From the NCBI GenBank assembly GCA_030148625.1, contig JASBTC010000161.1, positions 1-6,140 on the forward strand: 6,140 nt of DNA. Direction: 5' to 3'. This document shows, piece after piece, positions 1 to 5,493 of this stretch; position 1 is the first letter of the stretch, and the number at the start of each line of letters is the position of its first letter. The DNA is from Sphingobium sp. Lineage in GTDB: Bacteria > Pseudomonadota > Alphaproteobacteria > Sphingomonadales > Sphingomonadaceae. The position numbers and the translations under genes are program-made. The notes under the pieces were generated by a model. The model ran no database searches. It was not told where the DNA came from and saw nothing but the letters and a program-made list of their open reading frames with translations.

Positions 1-66
1 CATCCGGCGCAGCCGCCCGCGCGCCAGGGGTTCGTCATCGACGATCAGGACCGACAGGTCGCTCAT
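1..66 (-). CDS. Response regulator, N-terminal fragment (LytTR/AlgR-like), cut by the window edge
   Basis: Reading the minus strand from 66 gives 22 uninterrupted codons, MSDLSVLIVDDEPLARGRLRRM, which then leave the window. The hydrophobic beta-1 strand (VLIV) followed by the acidic pair DD and then EPLARxRLRR is the classic start of a CheY-like receiver domain. The DDEPLAR form is especially common in LytTR-family (AlgR/LytR) regulators. The acidic pair at residues 10-11 helps bind Mg2+; the phosphoacceptor Asp and the output domain lie outside the window. The same frame has a stop at 148-150, so the start must lie between there and 66. The ATG at 66 places the receiver motif at the usual distance from the N-terminus, although no strong Shine-Dalgarno precedes it. 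It is transcribed divergently from the secreted protein at 279. A LytTR output domain is inferred from this short N-terminus only. Confidence 0.8.
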   Translation of the reverse strand, partial: MSDLSVLIVDDEPLARGRLRRM

Positions 67-278
67 GCGGACTGGATATGCTTGCGCGCGGCGGTGCCCA
101 TCGCCGCAGTCTTCGCCAAAGCCGGGCGGCCTGTCGAGTGCCGCTCGTCAGGTCGATATCGCCATTGGCAGAAAGATCACGCCGCCCGGCTGCCCGCGCG
201 CGCGGCTCGGCGGGACGTTGCTTGTGCGGCAGTCGCCACCAATGGGATCGCAGCGCCATCGAAATCGAGGAGCATGGC
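67..278. other. Divergent intergenic region, no confident elements
   Basis: This is 212 bp between the response-regulator start (minus strand) and the GTG start of the secreted protein (plus strand). It should carry promoters for both. The best plus-strand candidate I see is TTGCTT at 218-223, a 17-bp spacer, and AATGGG at 241-246; the -10 is poor, so it is not listed as a promoter. Open frames cross the region on both strands, as expected in DNA this rich in GC, but none has a convincing start or protein signature. Confidence 0.5.
267..272 (+). promoter_or_regulatory. Shine-Dalgarno GAGGAG that selects a GTG start
   Basis: GAGGAG is followed by six bases (CATGGC) and then GTG at 279-281. 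This spacing is ideal, and the GTG opens directly into a signal peptide. The ATG lying inside the spacer (274-276) is in another frame. In-frame ATG codons farther upstream would put an arginine-rich tail in front of the signal peptide. Confidence 0.75.
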
Positions 279-1112
279 GTGCGTTTGAAGGGAATTCTTG
301 CCGGATTGATATTGGCGGTGCCGTCGGTGGCGCAGGCGGGCACATGCGAGGACAATTTCGTGAAAGCCGGCAGCCCGGTCAGCGGCCTGCGGTTCATCGC
401 CACGGTCGCGGTGGCGGATCTGACCCCGGCCAGCGCGATCGGCCAGATGCGTGGGCTCGTCGCGCCGCGGAATTACGACATCCTCTCCGAGGAAGCGGAC
501 GAGGGCAGCATGCTGATTGAGCAGCCGATGAACGGAAAGAGCCGTGCCTTCCCGATCATCATTTCGGCGAGCAACCAGGGCGGTGTCGGCACGGTGCGGA
601 TGGAGGCGAAGCTGCGCGCCGCGATGTTCGTCAAGGAAGCGGACGCGATGAGCGAGCTGTGTGGCATCCTCAATCAGATCAAGGGTGGAAAGGCGGGGCT
701 GGCGGCGGCCGCGCGGGGCAAGTCCGCGGTGACGGCCGGCGGTGCACCGATGGTGATCGACGCGCTCGCCTTTTCGCACCAGGTCTCCAAGGACACCGAG
801 CGCAACTCGGCGGCGGTGCCGCTCAGATACAAGGGAAGAAGCTTCACCGTCACGGGCATGGTCGACTATGTCGTTCAGGACGGCGAATTCTATCGGGTGG
901 CGTTCAAGATCCCCAACCCCTGGGAAGAGGTGATCCGGCTACCCAATATCGCGCCGTTCAAGACCGATATCAGCTGCCTGATGGCAAAGGGGCAGGGCGC
1001 CTATTCGCTGACGCTGAAACCCGACAGGAATGTCCGGCTGACCGGCACCTGGTACGAATTCGACGCATTCCGCCACGTCGTCTGGCTGAAGGATTGCCGG
1101 CCGACGCGATGA
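279..1112 (+). CDS. Secreted protein of unknown function with a tRNA_anti-like (OB-fold) C-terminal half
   Basis: This is 277 residues from a GTG start chosen for its GAGGAG site and immediate signal peptide: MRLK, then a hydrophobic core at about residues 5-15, then a likely signal peptidase I cleavage after AQA at residue 20. The mature protein should be periplasmic or extracellular. Residues ~25-135 form an alternating beta/alpha region that I cannot assign. After an Ala/Gly-rich linker (~137-156), residues ~160-275 contain AVPLRYKGRSFTVTGMVDYV. The pattern 'N..A...YKG+...VTG.V' resembles tRNA_anti-like OB-fold domains, which occur in secreted proteins as well as nucleic-acid binders. Four cysteines (23, 128, 233, 273) fall two per half, so C23-C128 and C233-C273 disulfides are plausible in the periplasm. 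The gene ends tail-to-tail with the PLP enzyme. No function can be given; the OB-fold assignment is moderate and needs a profile search. Confidence 0.85.
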   Translation: MRLKGILAGLILAVPSVAQAGTCEDNFVKAGSPVSGLRFIATVAVADLTPASAIGQMRGLVAPRNYDILSEEADEGSMLIEQPMNGKSRAFPIIISASNQGGVGTVRMEAKLRAAMFVKEADAMSELCGILNQIKGGKAGLAAAARGKSAVTAGGAPMVIDALAFSHQVSKDTERNSAAVPLRYKGRSFTVTGMVDYVVQDGEFYRVAFKIPNPWEEVIRLPNIAPFKTDISCLMAKGQGAYSLTLKPDRNVRLTGTWYEFDAFRHVVWLKDCRPTR

Positions 1113-1127
1113 TCGCGCCGCGCGGTC
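1111..1127. terminator. Weak hairpin at the convergent gene junction
   Basis: The two stops (TGA 1110-1112 plus, TGA 1128-1126 minus) are 13 bp apart. GATCGC at 1111-1116 can pair with GCGGTC at 1122-1127, with one G-T pair, around a five-base GC loop. There is no T-run on either side, so this is at best a weak bidirectional structure that overlaps both stop codons. It may be nothing more than GC-rich sequence. Confidence 0.2.
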
Positions 1128-2328
1128 AGTGCGTGACGCGCCGGGCATCGACCGGCCAGCTTTCCCATTGCCCGTCCTCGTCGGCGACGATCAGCGCGTC
1201 GTAGAGGTTGATCGTCGGATCGCAATGGCCGGGCTGGAGCCAGACGATCTCGCCTGTCTGCGGCGCATCGGCCGGCCAGTCGATCGTGTCGTCGACATCG
1301 ATCACGTCGATCGCCGCGCACTGCGACAGCCGGTCGGCAATCGCGAAGACCGGCATGTGCGCGGGATGCAGGATCGATCCATGCTCGTCGCCGAATGCGC
1401 GCCACTCGCTGCCCTTCGCGGCACCCGCCAGCACGCGTGGGCGCGGGCCGTCGACGGCGACCGCTTTCAACCCGGCATCGATCGTTACATGCGTCTTGTG
1501 ACGTGTGGAAACCGCGGTCGCGGCGATGAACAGCGCCGGCTCGAACGGCCATTCCCCACCATCAGGCGCATCGCAATCGCCATATTCGACGTCCATCACC
1601 GAATAGGAACCGGCCTGAAGCTCGTTGAACACGCCGTTCGCCAGATCCTGGGCACAGGTTCCGGTGCCGCCCCCTGTGACGAAACGGGGATGAAGCCCGT
1701 ACGCGTCGAGCGTTTCCACAAGTGCGCGCAGCCGGGCGGTTGCGACGCTGTTCGCTGCCCGCCGGCGTTCCAGATCCGCGACATGCTGGAGATGGCCGAG
1801 ATAGGCCTGGATACCTTCGAAGCGGAGATTGCCGGCATCGGTGATCTGCTGCGCCAGCTCCGGTGCCGCTTCGGGCGCGCAGCCGGCGCGATGCGTGCCG
1901 AGATCGATGTCGATCAAGACCGATAGCGTGACGTCGGCGGCGCGGGCGGCTTCGTCCAGCCGGTCGATCTGGCCGGCATCGTCGGCGACCACGGCGATGC
2001 CGATCTCGCGCGCGGCGAGCGCCGCCAGCCGGGGCGCCGCCCAGGGCGCGATCGGCGAGGTGACGAGCAGGTCCGCGATGCCCGCCGCCGCATAGGCTTC
2101 GGCCTCTCCGATCGTCTGGCAGCACAGGCCGACGCCGCCGAGTTCGATCTGCAGCCGGCCGAGCGTCGAGCATTTGTGCATCTTGCCGTGCGGGCGCAGC
2201 CGGACGCCGGCCGCGTCGCAATAGCCCTGCATCGTCTTCAGGTTGCGCAGCAACGCCTCGCGCCGGACGACCAGTGCCGGCGTCATCGGTGGCCGCACGC
2301 GCGACAGGAATTCGGGCAGGCTGGTCAT
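1126..2328 (-). CDS. PLP-dependent D-threonine aldolase / D-serine dehydratase family enzyme (fold type III)
   Basis: This is a 400-residue cytoplasmic enzyme with an alanine-racemase-like N-terminal barrel. TPALVV (16-21) opens the barrel. RPHGKMHK (45-52) carries the expected Schiff-base lysine, K49. EAEAYAAAGIADLLV (75-89), IDLGTHRAGC (141-150), the phosphate-binding glycine loop TGGGTGT (218-224) and ELQAGSYSVMD (237-247) follow in family order. DAGLKA (284-289) begins the C-terminal beta domain, and PGHCDPT (366-372) supplies the metal site. In D-threonine aldolases the metal ligands are His-x-Asp, while eukaryotic-type D-serine dehydratases use His-x-Cys; here H368-C369-D370 favours the aldolase type (cleavage of D-threonine or another D-3-hydroxy amino acid to glycine and an aldehyde). 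Exact substrate is unknown. The start was chosen for the GGAGA site and because the family motif begins soon after it; the frame is open 42 codons upstream, but those codons look non-coding. It is divergent from the hydrolase-permease pair. Confidence 0.9.
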   Translation of the reverse strand: MTSLPEFLSRVRPPMTPALVVRREALLRNLKTMQGYCDAAGVRLRPHGKMHKCSTLGRLQIELGGVGLCCQTIGEAEAYAAAGIADLLVTSPIAPWAAPRLAALAAREIGIAVVADDAGQIDRLDEAARAADVTLSVLIDIDLGTHRAGCAPEAAPELAQQITDAGNLRFEGIQAYLGHLQHVADLERRRAANSVATARLRALVETLDAYGLHPRFVTGGGTGTCAQDLANGVFNELQAGSYSVMDVEYGDCDAPDGGEWPFEPALFIAATAVSTRHKTHVTIDAGLKAVAVDGPRPRVLAGAAKGSEWRAFGDEHGSILHPAHMPVFAIADRLSQCAAIDVIDVDDTIDWPADAPQTGEIVWLQPGHCDPTINLYDALIVADEDGQWESWPVDARRVTH

Positions 2329-2334
2329 TCTGGG

Positions 2335-2339
2335 TCTCC
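2335..2339 (-). promoter_or_regulatory. Shine-Dalgarno GGAGA of the PLP enzyme
   Basis: On the minus strand GGAGA is followed by CCCAGA and then ATG (2328-2326), a good 6-base spacing. It supports this start over the upstream ATG codons at 2454 and 2445 that would add an atypical Arg-rich extension. Confidence 0.65.
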
Positions 2340-2401
2340 GGGCCGAGTCTCGCCGTCCATGTCGGGCAAGCGCGGCGGTTCCAAGCAAAAATCGGGCTGC
2401 T

Positions 2402-2471
2402 CCCCATAGCTCCCGTCTATGATCCTGTCCCGCGCCTCGCGGCATCGGGGGCATGTCGAATGGCTATGGGG
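2402..2471. repeat. Inverted repeat CCCCATAGC ... GCTATGGGG, possible operator half-sites
   Basis: CCCCATAGC at 2402-2410 and GCTATGGGG at 2463-2471 are perfect 9-bp complements, 52 bp apart, in the middle of the divergent region. The spacing is long for one dimer site, but it would suit two bound dimers or DNA looping. The related pieces GCTATG and CCCCAT also occur together at 5470-5481 (GCTATGCCCCAT), just before the second hydrolase. A regulatory role is inferred; a chance match is possible. Confidence 0.35.
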
Positions 2472-2499
2472 TGGAAAAGGTTCGGAAATGCCCGGTGCG

Positions 2500-2527
2500 T
2501 TGACCGGTGCCTGTTGCGCTCTACTCT
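2500..2527 (+). promoter_or_regulatory. Candidate sigma-70 promoter for the hydrolase-permease operon
   Basis: TTGACC at 2500-2505 matches the -35 consensus at five of six bases. A 16-bp spacer leads to TACTCT at 2522-2527, which keeps only the first two and last bases of TATAAT. Transcription from it would start about 30 bases before the ATG at 2566, which fits that start codon and would exclude the upstream in-frame ATG at 2488. Confidence 0.4.
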
Positions 2528-2565
2528 CCGAGATCGGGATCATCGACAAAGCGGGGCGACGGCGC

Positions 2566-4002
2566 ATGGGGATTGGCTGGCAAAATCGCATCGCGGCGCT
2601 TGCCGTACCGCTGATCATGACCGTTCCGCCCGCAAGCGCTTCTCCATCTCAATCGGATGCCATCCAGGCGGTTCTGGGCGATCCGGCGGACATGACCGGG
2701 CCGGGCTGCGTCGCCGGGGTCTTCCGCAACGGCAAGACCGTCCATGTCGGCGCATCGGGCGCTGCGGATATCGCGACGGGACGCAAGCTGGACGGCGAGA
2801 CTTTGCTTTATGCGGCATCGGTCGCCAAACAGTTCACCGCGCTGGCGGCGGCAAAGCTGATCGAGGGCGGCAAGCTCGGTCTTCAGGACGAGGTGCATAA
2901 GTGGATCCCGGAACTGCCGCGCTACCGGGCGCCGATCACCGTCCAGATGCTGATGAACCATTCCTCCGGCATCCGGGATTCGCTGGAACTGCTCAATCTG
3001 GCCGGGGTCGAGGATGCCAGCCGGAGCAATATGAACGCGGCGCTCCAACTGCTCATGGCGCAGAAGGACACGAATTTCGTGCCGGGCACCGCCTATTCCT
3101 ACACCAATGGCGGTTATCTGCTGCTTGCCGAAGTGATCCGCCGTGCTTCGGGCCGGCCCTTCCATCAATATGCCAATGAAGCGGTGCTCAAGCCCCTGGG
3201 CATGACGCGCAGCTTCTTCGTCTCGGGCAAGCCGCCGCCGGGCCTGATCGCCAACGGCTATGTGCCGACCGATCGCGGCTGGCGCCCGAGCAATCAATAT
3301 CCCGCCTTCAGCGGATCGGGCGGGCTGATGCTGACGATCGCGGACATGGCGCGCTACGATCACGACATCCAGGTCGGCCACAAGGTGTGGACCGACAAGG
3401 TGGCCGCGATCATGCTGACCGCCGGCACGTTCAGCGACGGCCGCACGGTGACCGCGCCGGGCTTCGACGACATGCCCTATGCCGGTGGTGTCGTGGTGGG
3501 GCAAAGGCGCGGACAGAACACCATCTATCATCTGGGCAGCTTCGAATCCTTCCGCACCGGCTATATGCGGCTGCCCGATCGCGCGCTGGGCGTCGCCGTG
3601 CTGTGCAATCGCTCCGACGGCGGTTCGCTCAAGCGGATCGACGGGATCATCGACGCGGTCGAGCCCGGCTATCTGACGCCCTATGATCAATATCGGCCGG
3701 CCGCCACGGCGCCTTATGTCGTGCCGCCGAGCCGCGTGATGCCGCAGTCGGGCACCTATGTCTCCGACGATCTCAAGGCCGAATATCGGATCGCGGTGCA
3801 GGGTGACACAGTGACCGCGACCATCTCCTCCACCTGGCCGGGCCATGCCGAGCCCAGGCGCATGTTCGCTTTCTTCCGTGATGCGACGGGGGCGCTCAGG
3901 GCCGACACCACCGGCATGATCGTCGATGATGACGGGCGCGGTTTCATGATCCAGACGCCGCGCGTCACCGGCATCCGTTTCCGCCCGGTCGCGCCGCGAT
4001 GA
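2566..4002 (+). CDS. Secreted SxxK serine hydrolase, beta-lactamase / D-aminopeptidase (S12) family, copy 1
   Basis: This is 478 residues from an ATG that opens into a signal peptide: basic n-region to R8, hydrophobic core ~9-20, likely cleavage after PASA at residue 25. The Shine-Dalgarno is weak (GGGG at 2552-2555). All three active-site motifs of the family are present: S85-V-A-K88 (nucleophile and base), Y179-T-N181, and H322-L-G324. An HxG third motif, in place of KTG, is what R61 DD-peptidase and Ochrobactrum D-aminopeptidase use, so peptidase, amidase or esterase activity is more likely than antibiotic hydrolysis. NHSSGIRD (131-138) and PLGMTRSFF (210-218) are other family signatures. 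Residues ~393-478 (GTYVSDDLKAEYRI ... GIRFRPV) look like the lipocalin-like beta-barrel domain often appended to such hydrolases. Its stop overlaps the permease start (ATGA), so they are probably co-translated. Substrate unknown. Confidence 0.92.
   Translation: MGIGWQNRIAALAVPLIMTVPPASASPSQSDAIQAVLGDPADMTGPGCVAGVFRNGKTVHVGASGAADIATGRKLDGETLLYAASVAKQFTALAAAKLIEGGKLGLQDEVHKWIPELPRYRAPITVQMLMNHSSGIRDSLELLNLAGVEDASRSNMNAALQLLMAQKDTNFVPGTAYSYTNGGYLLLAEVIRRASGRPFHQYANEAVLKPLGMTRSFFVSGKPPPGLIANGYVPTDRGWRPSNQYPAFSGSGGLMLTIADMARYDHDIQVGHKVWTDKVAAIMLTAGTFSDGRTVTAPGFDDMPYAGGVVVGQRRGQNTIYHLGSFESFRTGYMRLPDRALGVAVLCNRSDGGSLKRIDGIIDAVEPGYLTPYDQYRPAATAPYVVPPSRVMPQSGTYVSDDLKAEYRIAVQGDTVTATISSTWPGHAEPRRMFAFFRDATGALRADTTGMIVDDDGRGFMIQTPRVTGIRFRPVAPR
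3999..4002 (+). promoter_or_regulatory. ATGA stop/start overlap coupling hydrolase and permease
   Basis: The hydrolase stop TGA (4000-4002) overlaps the permease ATG (3999-4001). No purine-rich ribosome site is visible just upstream (the sequence is CCCGGTCGCGCCGCG), so permease translation probably depends on ribosomes finishing the hydrolase. Confidence 0.6.
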
Positions 4003-5381
4003 GTGGGCCGGGGATGGAGGAACCCGAAACGCGGCTCAGTCGCTCGCTCCAGCCCCGCCATGTCGTGATGATCGCCATCGGCGGCATCATCGGCGCCGGG
4101 TTGTTCGTCGGCAGCAGCACCTCGATCGCGACGGTCGGTCCGGCGGTGGTGCTCAGCTATGCGCTGGCGGGCGGGCTGATCCTGCTCGTCATGCGCATGC
4201 TGAGCGAGATGGCGACCGCCTTTCCCGGCGCGGGCGCCTTTACCGAATTCATCCGCATCGGGCTCGGTCGCACGGCGGGTTTCGTCAGCGGCTGGCTCTA
4301 CTGGTATTTCTGGGTGGTCGTCGTCGCGATCGAGGCGATCGCGGGCGCGATCATCCTCCAGGCCTGGTTGCCGTTCGAGGCATGGCAGATCGGCGTCGTG
4401 CTGCTTGCGCTGATGACCGCGATCAACCTGATGTCGACGCGATCCTATGGTGAGTTCGAATTCTGGTTCTCGTCGCTGAAGGTGGGGGCGATCATCGTCT
4501 TCATCGCGATCGCGGGCGCCTATGCCCTTGGCCTCACCTCGCCCGCGCCGACCTTCGCCAACCTGACCGCGCATGGCGGTTTCGCGCCGATGGGCGGGCT
4601 GGCGATCCTGTCGGGCGTCACCAGCGTCATCTTCGCGCTATGCGGCGCGGAGATCGCGACGATCGCGGCGGCGGAATCGGCGGATCCGGCGCGCACCGTG
4701 GCGCGGCTGACGGGATCGGTCGCGCTGCGCATCCTGTTGTTCTACGTCGTGTCGATCGCGCTGATCGTCTCGATCGTGCCATGGACGCAAATCGCGCCGG
4801 GAGTCTCGCCCTTCGCGACGACGCTCGACCATATGCACGTGCCCGGTGCTGCCACGATCATGAGCATCGTCGTGCTGATCGCGGTGCTGTCCTGCCTCAA
4901 TTCGGGGCTCTACGTCACCTCGCGCGTGCTGTTCACGCTGGCCGCCAAGGGCGACGCGCCGCAATGGCTGGTCGCGGTCAACCGCCGACAGGTACCCGCG
5001 CGCGCGATCCTGGTCGGCAGCCTGTTCGGCTATGTCGCGCTTGCCGCCTCCACCCTGTCGCCGCAGATCGTGTTCAGCTTCCTCGTTAACGCGTCGGGCG
5101 CGACGATGCTGTTCATCTATCTGCTGGTGTGTATCGCGCAGATCCGGTTGCGCACCGGGCTTGAGCGCGACGCGCCGGAGCGGCTGACGGTACGCATGTG
5201 GCTGTTCCCCTGGGCGAGCCATGCAGCGATCGTGGGCATCGTCGCGGTGCTGATCGCGATGGCGCTGACGCCCGCGCTTGCCAGCCAGTTCCATTCGAGC
5301 GCGGCGGTGGCGGCCGGGGTCGCCATTCTCGCCTGGCTCACGGGACGCAGAGCCTCGGACGGAACCGGGCGAATAACCTGA
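3999..5381 (+). CDS. Amino-acid permease, APC superfamily, GabP-like (AAT family)
   Basis: This is a 460-residue inner-membrane transporter with about 12 helices, near ~21-42, 47-68, 98-120, 129-147, 160-180, 200-225, 240-262, 285-308, 334-353, 357-382, 405-425 and 432-448. IGGIIGAGLFVGSS (27-40) is the unwound helix-1 substrate site of APC transporters. GWLYWYFWVVVVAIEA (98-113), SYGEFEFW (149-156), GAEIATIAAAES (216-227), SCLNSGLY (298-305) and the helix 8-9 loop KGDAP (317-321) closely resemble E. coli GabP, and the length (466 there) agrees. Proton-coupled uptake of an amino acid is expected; GABA itself is not established. The ATG overlaps the upstream stop (ATGA at 3999-4002) and has no Shine-Dalgarno, which points to translational coupling. 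A second ATG at 4014 is an alternative start that would shorten the protein by five residues. Confidence 0.93.
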   Translation: MSGPGMEEPETRLSRSLQPRHVVMIAIGGIIGAGLFVGSSTSIATVGPAVVLSYALAGGLILLVMRMLSEMATAFPGAGAFTEFIRIGLGRTAGFVSGWLYWYFWVVVVAIEAIAGAIILQAWLPFEAWQIGVVLLALMTAINLMSTRSYGEFEFWFSSLKVGAIIVFIAIAGAYALGLTSPAPTFANLTAHGGFAPMGGLAILSGVTSVIFALCGAEIATIAAAESADPARTVARLTGSVALRILLFYVVSIALIVSIVPWTQIAPGVSPFATTLDHMHVPGAATIMSIVVLIAVLSCLNSGLYVTSRVLFTLAAKGDAPQWLVAVNRRQVPARAILVGSLFGYVALAASTLSPQIVFSFLVNASGATMLFIYLLVCIAQIRLRTGLERDAPERLTVRMWLFPWASHAAIVGIVAVLIAMALTPALASQFHSSAAVAAGVAILAWLTGRRASDGTGRIT

Positions 5382-5395
5382 AGCTATAACCCAGC

Positions 5396-5414
5396 GCGCA
5401 ATTGCGTCTTGCGC
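5396..5414 (+). repeat. Hairpin and palindrome just after the permease
   Basis: GCGCAA (5396-5401) pairs with TTGCGC (5409-5414) across a 7-base loop. The left arm also lies within a perfect 10-bp palindrome, CGCAATTGCG (5397-5406). It is 15 bases after the permease stop and lacks a T-run. It could be part of a terminator or mRNA-end structure, or a protein-binding site. Confidence 0.35.
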
Positions 5415-5422
5415 CCATGCCG

Positions 5423-5446
5423 ATGCGGCGGTCCTGTGTGCCGCAT
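5423..5446 (+). terminator. GC-rich hairpin between permease and second hydrolase
   Basis: ATGCGGC (5423-5429) and GCCGCAT (5440-5446) form a perfect 7-bp stem with a 10-base loop. What follows is AAGATG, with no T-tract, so it is not a canonical intrinsic terminator. It might stabilise the upstream message or reduce read-through into the second hydrolase. TAAGAT at 5446-5451 is -10-like but has no good -35 partner. Confidence 0.3.
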
Positions 5447-5481
5447 AAGATGTGCGCCGCCATTCGCGCGCTATGCCCCAT

Positions 5482-5487
5482 GGGAGA
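5482..5487 (+). promoter_or_regulatory. Shine-Dalgarno GGGAGA of the second hydrolase
   Basis: GGGAGA is followed by CCCGAT and then ATG (5494-5496), a 6-base spacing. It fixes the start of the gene, which opens straight into a signal peptide. This copy has its own strong ribosome site, unlike the permease before it. Confidence 0.7.
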
Positions 5488-5493
5488 CCCGAT

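Larger units (their letters stand above)
2329..2565. other. Divergent intergenic control region between the PLP enzyme and the first hydrolase
   Basis: These 237 bp separate two divergent starts and must hold the promoters for both. They include a plausible plus-strand promoter (2500-2527) and a 9-bp inverted repeat (2402-2410 / 2463-2471), listed separately. The plus frame is open back to an ATG at 2419, and a second in-frame ATG at 2488 has AAGG seven bases upstream, so a longer hydrolase N-terminus cannot be fully excluded. I see no sign of another gene. Confidence 0.6.

Noticed and set aside
218..246. Promoter TTGCTT-17-AATGGG before the secreted protein
   Set aside because: The -10 box matches too poorly to call in a GC-rich genome whose promoter consensus is unknown.
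78..278. N-terminal extension of the secreted protein from an ATG at 78
   Set aside because: The extra 67 residues are Arg/Ser-rich and would sit before a clear signal peptide; GAGGAG spaced six bases from GTG 279 is a much better start.
1129..1926. 265-codon plus-strand frame opposite the PLP enzyme
   Set aside because: It is antisense to the motif-supported enzyme and resembles no known protein.
1562..2407. 281-codon minus-strand frame overlapping the PLP enzyme
   Set aside because: It is on the same strand in a different frame from a gene with complete PLP-family motifs; the product is Arg/Ala/Pro low-complexity sequence.
2419..2565. N-terminal extension of the first hydrolase from ATG 2419 or 2488
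   Set aside because: It would bury the signal peptide about 26-49 residues inside the protein; the paralog starts directly with its signal peptide, and the candidate promoter at 2500-2527 lies inside the extension. The 2488 start has a fair AAGG site, so this is a probable and not an absolute rejection.
2521..3846. 441-codon open frame on the minus strand opposite the first hydrolase
   Set aside because: The opposite strand encodes a motif-complete hydrolase. The translation is rich in Arg, His, Asp and Gly with no domain signature, the usual antisense shadow in GC-rich DNA.
3756..4574. 272-codon minus-strand frame over the hydrolase-permease junction
   Set aside because: Its composition is dominated by charged residues complementary to the permease's hydrophobic codons; no ribosome site or domain.
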